From Pseudoalteromonas sp. S2755 (GTDB taxonomy: Bacteria > Pseudomonadota > Gammaproteobacteria > Enterobacterales > Alteromonadaceae): a stretch of DNA of 41,201 bases. The notes under the pieces were generated by a model, which was not told where the DNA came from, did not search any database, and saw only the letters and a program-made list of their open reading frames with translations. Shown here piece after piece: positions 1 through 7,742 of this stretch. Each line of letters begins with the position of its first letter. The first letter of the stretch is position 1. The translations under genes and the position numbers were made by a program. The stretch spans positions 1 to 41,201 of the forward strand of contig NZ_PNDS01000136.1 in NCBI RefSeq assembly GCF_005886535.1. The letters are read 5' to 3'.

Positions 1-4
1 ATTA

Positions 5-77
5 ATAAGAAATTTTTAACGCCGTTAGCGTCAGATTTACTCCTTCAAATTGAGCAAGTATTAAGATAAATTGGTAT
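5..77 (+). repeat. dispersed intergenic repeat, copy A
   Basis: This stretch aligns in the same orientation with about 7534-7607. Both contain AGAAATTTTTAACGCCGTTA, then a TTTACTCC or TTAGCTCC block, TCAAATT, and a TAAGA..AAATTGGTAT or close variant. Copy A may begin before the window, because the left half seen in copies B and C is missing here. It lies between the window edge and the 3' end of the 296-aa gene. No coding capacity is seen. I judge it a short dispersed chromosomal repeat; a downstream regulatory or mRNA-stability role is possible but not shown. Confidence 0.6.
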
Positions 78-86
78 TAGTTAATA

Positions 87-977
87 TTAGCCACAACTCC
101 AATCAAACTCGCGGTTTACCAAATCAAGTATACCTATCCCTCCGCCAAAGTTATGCCCACCTAAGATCTCTTCGAATTCGATGTAGTAAGGTGTAAGAAA
201 ATCAGGGATCCCTTGACCGTTTAAACTCGTCCCACCTAAATGATTTGGCGAAACACTCTCTAACCACTCAGGATCGCCTTCATACGGGTCAATATAACCT
301 GTATCTTCATATTCGCTAGGTGTCTTGCCCGCATTAGGATCACTAGGGTTGGCGACAAGCGCAATCGCACGGTTAAAACTCACTGCTTCTGGGGGAATTC
401 CACCAAGCTCGCGATATATTTGGTACTCTTCAGCTGGCAAACTGAGGTACTGGGAATAGTTCATTTTCCAAAAGCAACTCGCCCCACCCTCGACTAGCCA
501 TTCAGGAGCACAAACATCATCTTCAAAATGCCGTTCAAGAATGGCTGGCGGTGAACAGAGCTCGCCGTAAAACTCAGCTTCACTAAGCAGGAGCGTTGCG
601 TAATAACAATCGAGCGTATCCGCTGCAAACTTACAGCTAGGATGAACCGTTTGCATCGCCTGCCAAAAGGGCTCGAATAGCGGTTCATTTGGCGACTGCT
701 CAGCAAATAACGCCTCTTCTAACCCTTCAATATATTCGGGTCCGCCATCATTATGATCAACCGCGATTGCAAAAAAGCTAACCGCATACGTATTCTCATC
801 AGTGCGATAGCCCTCTGGCAATTTTAGTGTAAAGCTGTGCTTTAGCGGATAACCGGTATGTGGATCAAGCGGCCATTGATTGGCTTTAATTCCGGGGGGC
901 AAACCAAATACCCAGCCATCAAAGCGCGTTTTATCGTCGATGGATTGTTTCAATATCTCGATATTATAAGCATTCAT
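87..977 (-). CDS. hypothetical protein, 296 aa, family not recognised
   Basis: I do not recognise this protein. It is soluble and acidic, with no signal peptide and no membrane segment. Notable pieces are an N-terminal W-V-F-G-L-P-P-G run, a W-P-L-D-P-x-T-G-Y-P-L motif near residues 34-45, a central Cys-containing part (CSPPAILERHF, VCAPEW) and a Gly-rich C-terminus (HLGGTSLNGQG, GGHNFGGGIGILDL). The Trp-Pro and His-Leu-Gly-Gly motifs loosely recall the DUF1963/YwqG type, but the match is weak. The ATG start has an excellent AAGGAGATAG ribosome binding site six or so bases upstream. It sits in the accessory block with the LysM protein and SUMF1-like lipoproteins, so a role in toxin immunity or modification is conceivable but unproven. 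Confidence 0.75.
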   Translation of the reverse strand: MNAYNIEILKQSIDDKTRFDGWVFGLPPGIKANQWPLDPHTGYPLKHSFTLKLPEGYRTDENTYAVSFFAIAVDHNDGGPEYIEGLEEALFAEQSPNEPLFEPFWQAMQTVHPSCKFAADTLDCYYATLLLSEAEFYGELCSPPAILERHFEDDVCAPEWLVEGGASCFWKMNYSQYLSLPAEEYQIYRELGGIPPEAVSFNRAIALVANPSDPNAGKTPSEYEDTGYIDPYEGDPEWLESVSPNHLGGTSLNGQGIPDFLTPYYIEFEEILGGHNFGGGIGILDLVNREFDWSCG

Positions 978-1016
978 TACTATCTCCTTATTAAATAACG
1001 TTGCTTACTCGTAAGT

Positions 1017-1075
1017 TAGGGCCTGTTTATTTTTCAAGTTTGTTTTTGCAGCAGCAAAGATCAACAGGCCCTAGT
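1017..1075. repeat. inverted repeat, TAGGGCCTGTT hairpin
   Basis: TAGGGCCTGTT (1017/1018-1027) is complementary to AACAGGCCCTA (about 1063-1073), giving an 11-bp GC-rich stem with a loop of about 35 bases rich in T and containing GCAGCAGC. It lies between two divergently oriented genes. It lacks a T-tract in a position that would make it a simple terminator. I take it for a palindromic repeat unit or small non-autonomous element; only one copy is seen here. Confidence 0.5.
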
Positions 1076-1203
1076 ATAAAAGTATTAACCTCACAATTGA
1101 AATAGGTACTTAGACTTTTACAGTGTTTGAGACACTTAAAAATATTGCTTATATTCATTACCTGTTGGTGAAAAACCAGTAGGATTAGACAAGAATAATA
1201 GTT

Positions 1204-1563
1204 ATGAATTATTTTGGAACATTTGGTTCAACAGAAGAAGAGGCACTTCGCCTTCTTATGCCTGTTGTCGACAGCGCTTTGAAAGCGCATGAGAGAGGAA
1301 ACTATCAAGCATATTTATCTGTAATAACCACCGACTTAGCCAAAAAAGTTTCTGAGGAGGGATTTTTGCGGGCATACCGCGAAATCGCGCCGCAGCTTAG
1401 CAGCTTAAAATCCAAAACCTTATTAGCGTCTCTTCGAAGAGGACAGGATACAATGCTGATATTTGCAGCGAAATACGAGAACACGCAAAACGATATCGTA
1501 ATTAATATCACATTTACAAACGCGACTAACCCACCATTAATTACATGGATGTGGATTGAATAA
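1204..1563 (+). CDS. small protein, possibly NTF2-like fold, 119 aa
   Basis: This is a 119-aa cytoplasmic protein with an N-terminal alpha-helical half (ALKAHERGNYQAYLSVIT) and a C-terminal beta-strand half ending in ITWMWIE. That helix-then-sheet layout and the final Trp-rich strand fit small NTF2/SnoaL-like proteins, but no catalytic residues can be assigned. No good Shine-Dalgarno sequence is visible before the ATG, so the start is uncertain. It is monocistronic. Small NTF2-like proteins are common as stand-alone immunity or stress genes in accessory loci; nothing here decides its job. Confidence 0.6.
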   Translation: MNYFGTFGSTEEEALRLLMPVVDSALKAHERGNYQAYLSVITTDLAKKVSEEGFLRAYREIAPQLSSLKSKTLLASLRRGQDTMLIFAAKYENTQNDIVINITFTNATNPPLITWMWIE

Positions 1564-1601
1564 CCCCTTGATCCAAAGGCTTAGTTAAAACTTATAGGAG
1601 G

Positions 1602-1697
1602 ACCGTTTCCGGTTTGCTTCACACTTGTGTAATAACATGTATAACCCTTAACAGCCGGTTATTAGGACGAGTAAGTGAAAACAGTGACAGGAAATGG
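1602..1697. repeat. long imperfect dyad between convergent genes
   Basis: ACCGTTTCC at 1602 pairs with GGAAATGGT ending at 1697, GCTTCAC pairs roughly with GTGAAA, and an inner TAATAAC/GTTATTA pair lies at about 1630-1636 and 1658-1664. The whole can fold into one long, bulged hairpin of about 95 bases. It lies between the 3' ends of two convergent genes. There is no clean T-tract. It might act as a weak bidirectional terminator or be a degenerate palindromic element. Confidence 0.3.
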
Positions 1698-1723
1698 TAA
1701 TCCCTCAACAAAACTAGACTATA

Positions 1724-2266
1724 TCAGTCACCTAAAGCGATAATTTTGGCAGTAGACACCGCGGATATTTTCACTCCAAAACTGGAGATACTTGGCAGTG
1801 TGGCATTATGATGTATTCTTATTTGTTCACCTGACATGTGCTTTTTGCAATGTGTGGTATGGGCATCCGCCACTATTGTAACTGCATAACCCAAACCCGC
1901 GGCTCGCCGACTCGTTGTATCAACACAAAACTCTGTAGCATAGCCACAAACATAAATATGTTGAGCTCCATGTTCTTCAAGTATGTTAGATAGATTTGTG
2001 TTTAAAAATGAGTCTGGGGTGGTTTTACGCACGAACTGATCATTGGCGTCAACTTGAAGTACTGATTGTAATTGCCAACCTTCACTATCATACTCAATCG
2101 CAGTACCGTTTTGCTCATGTTGAATATAGATAACTGGCATGCCTTGCTTTCGAGCCCAATCTGTCACTAAGTTAATTTGGCTTAACACCTCTTCACTTGC
2201 ATACGGTTTGGGCTCTGGGTCGAATAAAAGACTCTGTACATCAATTACCAATACTGCAGATTTCAT
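1724..2266 (-). CDS. isochorismatase-family cysteine hydrolase
   Basis: This 180-aa protein has the isochorismatase-like fold used by nicotinamidases, ureidoacrylate hydrolases and related amidases. The expected catalytic triad is visible: Asp9 in LVIDVQ, Lys81 in FVRKTTPDSF and Cys114 in GYATEFCVDTTSR. Length is typical of the family. The substrate cannot be read from the sequence. The C-GYATEFCV-T block resembles the subgroup often annotated simply as cysteine hydrolase. It is a single gene within the accessory block, and a second unrelated-looking member of the family lies at 10947-11483. Confidence 0.9.
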   Translation of the reverse strand: MKSAVLVIDVQSLLFDPEPKPYASEEVLSQINLVTDWARKQGMPVIYIQHEQNGTAIEYDSEGWQLQSVLQVDANDQFVRKTTPDSFLNTNLSNILEEHGAQHIYVCGYATEFCVDTTSRRAAGLGYAVTIVADAHTTHCKKHMSGEQIRIHHNATLPSISSFGVKISAVSTAKIIALGD

Positions 2267-2480
2267 AGCATACTCTTTTTGGGCATAATCTTGCTTATAA
2301 ATTCAAAAGCCGCCAACATCTTGAACAGCATTCATTCTTTCAAAGGGTTGTAGTGCCCAAGCAATATAAATTACAAGCGTTATATTGTCATTTTAATATT
2401 TATACATTGGTCTTACTGCCACATTAGCTATGTCTCAATACAGCTAAACAAGTTATGATAAATGTGTATGCAAATACCTT

Positions 2481-3386
2481 ATGGATAGCACACTTATGGA
2501 CAAGATTGATAACCAGATATTAACCCCTTTAACGACATTACTATGCTTGGTCATAAGCGGGTGTGACGACCTAGGCCGACAAATAGACGCGCTTACTGGC
2601 GAGCAAGACAAACAAGTGCAAGCACTGATTGAGCGCACTAAAGCCCAAATGGTGTTTGTTGAAGGCGGCAGCTTTATGATGGGCGATGGCGGTGGTCCGA
2701 ATAACTTGCCTTGGACCATAGCCCGCGACAATAAACCCGCTCATAAGGTGACTCTTACCAGCTATTCGATGGGCGCTTATGAGGTAAGCTATGGCGATTT
2801 TGATTTATATACCGCAGTAAATGACCTACCAAAAACCATGTGGACAAAATGGGATAAAAATGAAATTTGGCGTGCATCTGAATTCCCTGCGGGGGTGAAT
2901 TGGTATGATGCTAAGAACTATTGCTTATGGCTGGCAAAACTCACACAGCTCTCCTTTGATTTACCAACAGAAGCACAATGGGAATTTGCAGCACGAAACC
3001 GTGGCGAAAATATTTTGTTTGCCACCAATACAGGTATGCTTGAACTCGGTGTAAATTACTCTCTCGCCGAAGAGCCTGAACCGCATATTAGTGGCACCTA
3101 TCCACCTAACCCATTGGGGTTTTATGATTTAAGTGGCAATATGATTGAGTGGGTTAATGACTGGTGGGCTGAGGATTACTATCAACACTCACCGGAACAG
3201 GCTCCTAAAGGACCAAAAGAAGGCACAAAAAAGGTCATGCGAGGTGGCAGTTTTTTAGAATCTCCCCGCGGTAGTAATGTATATACACGGCAAGAATCTG
3301 AGAAACTAAAAAAGGCATACAGGGCAACTGGATTTCGCTGCGTGCTTAATCAAGCTAAGCCAATTCCTGTTCAATCAGTTAACTAG
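2481..3386 (+). CDS. SUMF1/FGE-like domain lipoprotein, copy 1
   Basis: The 301-aa product begins with a hydrophobic leader ending in a lipobox (LVISGC28), predicting a periplasmic lipoprotein, then a linker helix (about 30-58) and a SUMF1/formylglycine-generating-enzyme-like domain (about 59-290). Family landmarks are FVEGGSFMMGD, LPTEAQWEFAARNRG, the SGNMIEWVNDWW block and the final MRGGSFLES...TGFRC. The two active-site cysteines that true formylglycine-generating enzymes carry after the RGGS motif are absent (LESPRGSN instead), so sulfatase activation is unlikely. The start could instead be the ATG at 2496; neither has a clear ribosome binding site. It is a tandem duplicate of the gene at 3516 and converges on the 967-aa LysM protein, which suggests an immunity or partner role by inference. 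Confidence 0.88.
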   Translation: MDSTLMDKIDNQILTPLTTLLCLVISGCDDLGRQIDALTGEQDKQVQALIERTKAQMVFVEGGSFMMGDGGGPNNLPWTIARDNKPAHKVTLTSYSMGAYEVSYGDFDLYTAVNDLPKTMWTKWDKNEIWRASEFPAGVNWYDAKNYCLWLAKLTQLSFDLPTEAQWEFAARNRGENILFATNTGMLELGVNYSLAEEPEPHISGTYPPNPLGFYDLSGNMIEWVNDWWAEDYYQHSPEQAPKGPKEGTKKVMRGGSFLESPRGSNVYTRQESEKLKKAYRATGFRCVLNQAKPIPVQSVN

Positions 3387-3515
3387 TTCATTGTCATCGT
3401 AAAAGTCAGCGTTTATTCAAACTGCTTACTTTATGCTGTGGCAATTTTGATTTCGCTGGTGTGCTTGGTATGCTTGAGCTGCACTAAGGATAAATAACAT
3501 ACGGAAAGTCACCAT

Positions 3516-4457
3516 ATGGAAAATAAACGGATACATTCATTCTCCCGCTTTGCCAACATTAACCGGCGCGATATTCTCGCCAATCAAAATACAACTGTTC
3601 CCAGCCTCGCAGTACTGTGTGTGGTAATGACCGGGTGTGACGGCCTTGGCCAACAAATAGACGCGCTTACTGGCGAGCAAGACAAACAAGTGCAAGCACT
3701 TATTGAGCGCACTAAAGCCCAAATGGTGTTTGTTGAAGGCGGCAGCTTTATGATGGGCGATGGCGGTGGTCCTAATAACTTACCTTGGACCATAGCCCGC
3801 GATAATAAACCCGCTCATAAGGTGACCCTTACCAGCTATTCAATGGGCGCTTATGAGGTAAGCTATGAAGATTTTGATTTATATACCGCAGTAAATGACC
3901 TACCAAAAACCATGTGGGAGGATTGGGGTAAAGGGGAAGTTTGGCGCGCACCTGAATTCCCTGCGGGAGTGAGTTGGTATAGCGCAAAAAACTATTGCTT
4001 ATGGCTCGCTGAGCTTACCCAGCTCCCCTTTGATTTACCCACTGAGGCACAATGGGAATTTGCAGCACGAAACCGTGGCGAAAATATTTTGTTTGCCACC
4101 AATACAGGTATGCTTGAACTCGGTGTAAATTACTCTCTCGCCGAAGAGCCTGAACCGCATATTAGTGGCACCTATCCACCTAACCCATTGGGGTTTTATG
4201 ATTTAAGTGGCAATATGATTGAGTGGGTCAATGACTGGTGGGCTGAGGATTACTATCAACACTCCCCAGAACAGGATCCTAAAGGGCCTAGCTCGGGAAC
4301 TAAAAAAGTAAGGCGTGGCGGGATGTTCTTGGAATCTCCTCGCGGTAGTAATGTATATACCCGCCAAGAATCTGAAAAATTGGAAAAACCGTATAGAGTT
4401 ACTGGTTTTCGTTGTGCTCTAAATCAATCTAATCCCCTAGTTGTGCAGTCAAAGTAA
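3516..4457 (+). CDS. SUMF1/FGE-like domain lipoprotein, copy 2
   Basis: This is the tandem paralogue of the preceding gene. The mature parts are almost identical, while the leaders (41 versus 28 residues) are unrelated until the lipobox (VMTGC41). Differences cluster at about residues 125-155 (WEDWGKGEVWRAP, SWYSAKN) and at the C-terminal loop (DPKGPSSGTKKVRRGGMF). A 182-base tract, 4047-4228, is identical to 2973-3154, implying recent duplication or gene conversion. As in copy 1, the catalytic cysteines of formylglycine-generating enzymes are missing. The gene ends 23 bases from the 3' end of the convergent LysM protein. Duplicated lipoproteins beside a large putative effector fit periplasmic immunity, but this is inference. 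Confidence 0.88.
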   Translation: MENKRIHSFSRFANINRRDILANQNTTVPSLAVLCVVMTGCDGLGQQIDALTGEQDKQVQALIERTKAQMVFVEGGSFMMGDGGGPNNLPWTIARDNKPAHKVTLTSYSMGAYEVSYEDFDLYTAVNDLPKTMWEDWGKGEVWRAPEFPAGVSWYSAKNYCLWLAELTQLPFDLPTEAQWEFAARNRGENILFATNTGMLELGVNYSLAEEPEPHISGTYPPNPLGFYDLSGNMIEWVNDWWAEDYYQHSPEQDPKGPSSGTKKVRRGGMFLESPRGSNVYTRQESEKLEKPYRVTGFRCALNQSNPLVVQSK

Positions 4458-4480
4458 CAGCTTTGGCTGCACAGCATCTA

Positions 4481-7384
4481 TTATACCATTGCAACAAATG
4501 GATTTGTATTGAGCATAGCCACTGCAACAGAACCGGAACGTGCTCGACTTGGTAGTTTACGTCTCCATGCATCAAACTCACGCTGCTGAGCACCTTCTAA
4601 AATACTATTAAGCTGAGATAAGCCCTCTTTTCGGCTACATTTTGCGCCGCCCTCTCCCATATGCTGTAATACTTCATCTAGCTCTTCAGTGCAGAGAATA
4701 TGCTTAAGTATGATAATAATCGCATTCTCGCGCTGCTCATTTAAGCCAGACCAGCTATAGGTACCCGAGTCAATTAAACTCGCTAAATTTGGATTAGCGA
4801 GTAAATTTAACATTGCACCTTTACCCTCAGGTACGGTGAATTTGAGCATTTCTGGTTTCAGCCGTACCCTACCCATAATTTCCTTTGCTTGTTCATGAAT
4901 AAACACTTTTGTCTGCCACCACTCATCTATATCCTCAGCAGAACCGCCAATAAACTCCATAATATCTTTACCTGTCGCAATATGCATGGCTACTGCTTTA
5001 TAAAGCACGTTAAATGCCAATGGCTGTATAAATTCAAGGTAATCATAATCATTATTTTTAAGCTGGTGATAAACAAATTGGGCAAGCGTGACGATTTCAT
5101 CTACACCTATCTCACAGACTAATTCTCCGCCAGCACCTACGCCCCAGATAAGTCCCAATTTCGCACGAAGTATAAACCTTCCGTCTTCATACCCAATATA
5201 ACATCCGGCATGTGCACCAGCGCCAAATGCGCCTTCTGCCTTTCCACCTAGTTTAGCTAGATCACAAAAACTAGATTCACCAGATTTTTCTGGGTTATCC
5301 CACTGCAAAGCACCAGTTAACTCACAGCCTGCGGATACCCCAGCAAATGCGCTGAGCTCGCCTTTTATAGGTTCAAACTTGCGATCGGCGCGGCTAAGTG
5401 CTTTTACTTGTTCAGGGGTTAATCCCTCAAGCATCATTTTCCCTTGCTTTACTGTACAGCCTACATTCGCCGCCGCTTGTAATTTCGCGCCAGCATAGCC
5501 AAAAAAGGCAATGGTCGCATTTAATCGGAGCGCGCCTAAGTTTATCTCACGCTCTTTGGTCGAATTTTTAAGTGGCATCATAAACTTAAATTCATACCCT
5601 TTTTTATTAGGGTAGTAACCACTCATTGCAGCTTTTGCTTCACCAACAGCAAAATCAACTTTGGCATCAGCTTGAAATGAAAAGACACCATCCTTTGGGC
5701 TAAAGTTTGCCGCAATGCCTGCACCATGGGTGTAGCGCATTAATCGCGCCTCTGCACTGGCGTCAAAATAGTCGCTTTTTTCAAACCTTTTTATCTTTAG
5801 ATCTTCATTAAGCTCCCTAGCCCATTCGCCCCATATGGTTGTATACGTGTCGACGAGCTTCTTATCATACTTAAAATTGACCTTTAGCTTGCTCAAATCA
5901 TTTTTAAGCGCTTTGTTCAGTTTCTTACGGTCTAAGTTGCCATTCGCATCGCTAAAACGACGACCGTTTCGAATGTCCGTATCAATTTTATAGCGTCTAA
6001 AGTGGTTGGCCATTTTATCACTACGCACATAGGTATACTTTCGGCCTTTAAAGCCAATGACTTCGGTAATTTTATTAGCGGTAGGGCCTGAAACAAGTGG
6101 TTTTAGGGTCTCGTTTAACGCCTTTTTGGCATCAATTACTTTATCATCTTGTTGCGAGAGGTCTTGTTGTCCAGCCAGCGCTTGCTTAAGCTGCTCCATG
6201 GGAGGGTTAAGTACTTCCATTTCTTGCTCTAAAATATCCGCAAGTGACTGCGTGACCGCTATAAAGCTGTTATCTTCTGGAATATATAAAAAGTCAATAA
6301 TTTCCAGTTGATCTTCAGATTCTTCAACTGAAAAACTCACGGAGTGCGTCGCCCCTCCGGCTTCAGCAGTTAATGTATATTCCCCCGCCACAAGCGGTAG
6401 TGCCAACTCCCAATCGTAGCCTCTGTCTGGTAGATAATTGCCATTCACTTGCTCCAATATGGCTGATTTTGAACCCGACGTTGGCCCTTTCCAGATTAGG
6501 TTAACGCTGTTGCTGTTATAAAATTGCCCTTTAACTAGTACGTCAAAGCCGGTATTCACCCTGACTTTATCACCTGCTTTGGGAGGGTTTTTTATAGTAA
6601 ACTGAGGATGGTTGAAGCCATATATACGGCTTTCATTTGGTGTGCCTGTATACTGATCGACAACACTCGCAGCAGTTTCTCCCGGTCCTAATACATGATT
6701 TGCAAAACGTCTTTTAGTGGCTTGGTTTTGCTCTAGTTTTACGATCTGCTTTGGATTAGGTTGACCAATAATGACAGATGGCGCAATAGTATCTATGGGC
6801 TGTGCTGTACTTTCTAGCTTAGTGGGTGTTTTTTGAATCCCAGCGTTACTCTTACCCATTGACGGGCGCGTTGTACCTGATCCTTGGCTACTATTGAAGC
6901 CCACACCATCATTTTTTGAGTAATCGCTTGTAGCAGCATATTTAGCTGCAGCACCTAAATGTGCACCGTTTTGGCTTAACTCTCCCGCCCCACCCGAGAA
7001 GCCTCTACTGCCACCAGAACCGAACTGACCTTCCACTTTAGCCTCAAGCGCTGACTTTTTAATAAACGCAAAGATCTCCTTTATATTGCCTTGAGAAACC
7101 GTTTTGAGACGTTGTACTTGGTTATTTGAAATAACAAGTAGTTGTCTATCGTCATGATGATGAAGTCCACCATGCCAGTAACGAGCTTCTTTTGGGTCAA
7201 TACGAATATAGTCAGTGTGATGGGGGTTAAGTGCTTTAAGAATGATGTTGGGCACTTTAGCCATCGGCAATCTGGTTGGTTGTACCGAGTTTTTTACGTC
7301 TGAATCTGACTGAAAAAGTGAATCATCGAATGTACCTTGCTGTGCGTCTTGCACAAGTGCAGGCCACTTGTCAAAAGGCTTCAT
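4481..7384 (-). CDS. large LysM-like, multidomain protein, putative secreted effector, 967 aa
   Basis: I do not recognise the whole protein. In order: an N-terminal region with a His cluster (HGGLHHHDD, 71-79); a Gly/Ser-rich linker (120-180); a LysM-like module (about 230-277, LGPGETAASVVDQYTGTPNE...NPP.AGDKVRV); an Ig-like beta module (280-355); a charged helical stretch (360-540, SQQDDKVIDAKKAL, RKKLNKALKNDLSKL); a long Gly/Ala-rich alternating region (about 545-765, with AFAGVSAGCEL, AFGAGAHAGCYIG, GLIWGVGAGGELVC); and a helical C-terminus. No signal peptide is present. The ATG has a strong AAGGAAGG site. LysM modules bind peptidoglycan, and leaderless LysM proteins of this size occur as type VI secretion cargo. 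With two convergent lipoproteins next door, an envelope-targeting toxin is the best guess. Confidence 0.82.
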   Translation of the reverse strand: MKPFDKWPALVQDAQQGTFDDSLFQSDSDVKNSVQPTRLPMAKVPNIILKALNPHHTDYIRIDPKEARYWHGGLHHHDDRQLLVISNNQVQRLKTVSQGNIKEIFAFIKKSALEAKVEGQFGSGGSRGFSGGAGELSQNGAHLGAAAKYAATSDYSKNDGVGFNSSQGSGTTRPSMGKSNAGIQKTPTKLESTAQPIDTIAPSVIIGQPNPKQIVKLEQNQATKRRFANHVLGPGETAASVVDQYTGTPNESRIYGFNHPQFTIKNPPKAGDKVRVNTGFDVLVKGQFYNSNSVNLIWKGPTSGSKSAILEQVNGNYLPDRGYDWELALPLVAGEYTLTAEAGGATHSVSFSVEESEDQLEIIDFLYIPEDNSFIAVTQSLADILEQEMEVLNPPMEQLKQALAGQQDLSQQDDKVIDAKKALNETLKPLVSGPTANKITEVIGFKGRKYTYVRSDKMANHFRRYKIDTDIRNGRRFSDANGNLDRKKLNKALKNDLSKLKVNFKYDKKLVDTYTTIWGEWARELNEDLKIKRFEKSDYFDASAEARLMRYTHGAGIAANFSPKDGVFSFQADAKVDFAVGEAKAAMSGYYPNKKGYEFKFMMPLKNSTKEREINLGALRLNATIAFFGYAGAKLQAAANVGCTVKQGKMMLEGLTPEQVKALSRADRKFEPIKGELSAFAGVSAGCELTGALQWDNPEKSGESSFCDLAKLGGKAEGAFGAGAHAGCYIGYEDGRFILRAKLGLIWGVGAGGELVCEIGVDEIVTLAQFVYHQLKNNDYDYLEFIQPLAFNVLYKAVAMHIATGKDIMEFIGGSAEDIDEWWQTKVFIHEQAKEIMGRVRLKPEMLKFTVPEGKGAMLNLLANPNLASLIDSGTYSWSGLNEQRENAIIIILKHILCTEELDEVLQHMGEGGAKCSRKEGLSQLNSILEGAQQREFDAWRRKLPSRARSGSVAVAMLNTNPFVAMV

Positions 7385-7742
7385 GCCAATCCTTCCTTGT
7401 TAATTCCGGTTGTTCCTCATCAATGCAATTTGCTACTCATCAATGAGCGCGAGATATAATCTGGGGTAGATTTTATACTGATGGAGTCAGTTATTCAATC
7501 AAGGAAAAATTTTCTATTTATCTGTTCTAAATGATGAGAAATTTTTAACGCCGTTAGCACCTGATTAGCTCCCTCAAATTAAGGAAGTGTAAGACAAAAT
7601 GGTATGACATATCATTGTCAAAAAGTCCCTGTAGAGTTTACTCTAGGTTACTCTAACACGCTCAAAAGTTAGTTGGTGCGATAATATTTTCGCTTTGACA
7701 GCAACAGGGCCAACTTAACCAAAGGCGATTAAAGGAGTTAGC
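7385..7742. other. intergenic region with repeat copy B and ppk2 leader
   Basis: This 358-base gap separates divergent genes. It holds the upstream sequence of the LysM protein gene (7385-7500), repeat copy B (about 7505-7607) and the leader of the polyphosphate kinase gene, ending in an AAAGGAGTTAGC ribosome binding site just before 7743. No small gene with a convincing start is visible. Confidence 0.6.
7505..7607 (+). repeat. dispersed intergenic repeat, copy B
   Basis: Copy B contains both halves of the repeat: an AAAAATTTTCTATTTA...TGTTCTAAAT left half shared with copy C (41071-41125), and an AGAAATTTTTAACGCCGTTA right half with trailing TCCCTCAAATT shared with copy A (5-77). The left half can pair imperfectly with the AAATTTTTA of the right half. 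It lies just outside the LysM protein gene, in the same orientation as copy A. Confidence 0.65.

Noticed and set aside
1602..1697. Long dyad considered as an integron attC site
   Set aside because: The conserved attC core GTTRRRY and matching left arm are not found, and no integrase or cassette array is nearby.
2481..4457. SUMF1-like genes as sulfatase-activating enzymes
   Set aside because: The active-site cysteines are missing and no sulfatase gene is in the window.
1..7610. Prophage or insertion sequence
   Set aside because: No transposase, integrase, capsid, tail or lysis genes, and no terminal inverted repeats with target duplication could be seen.
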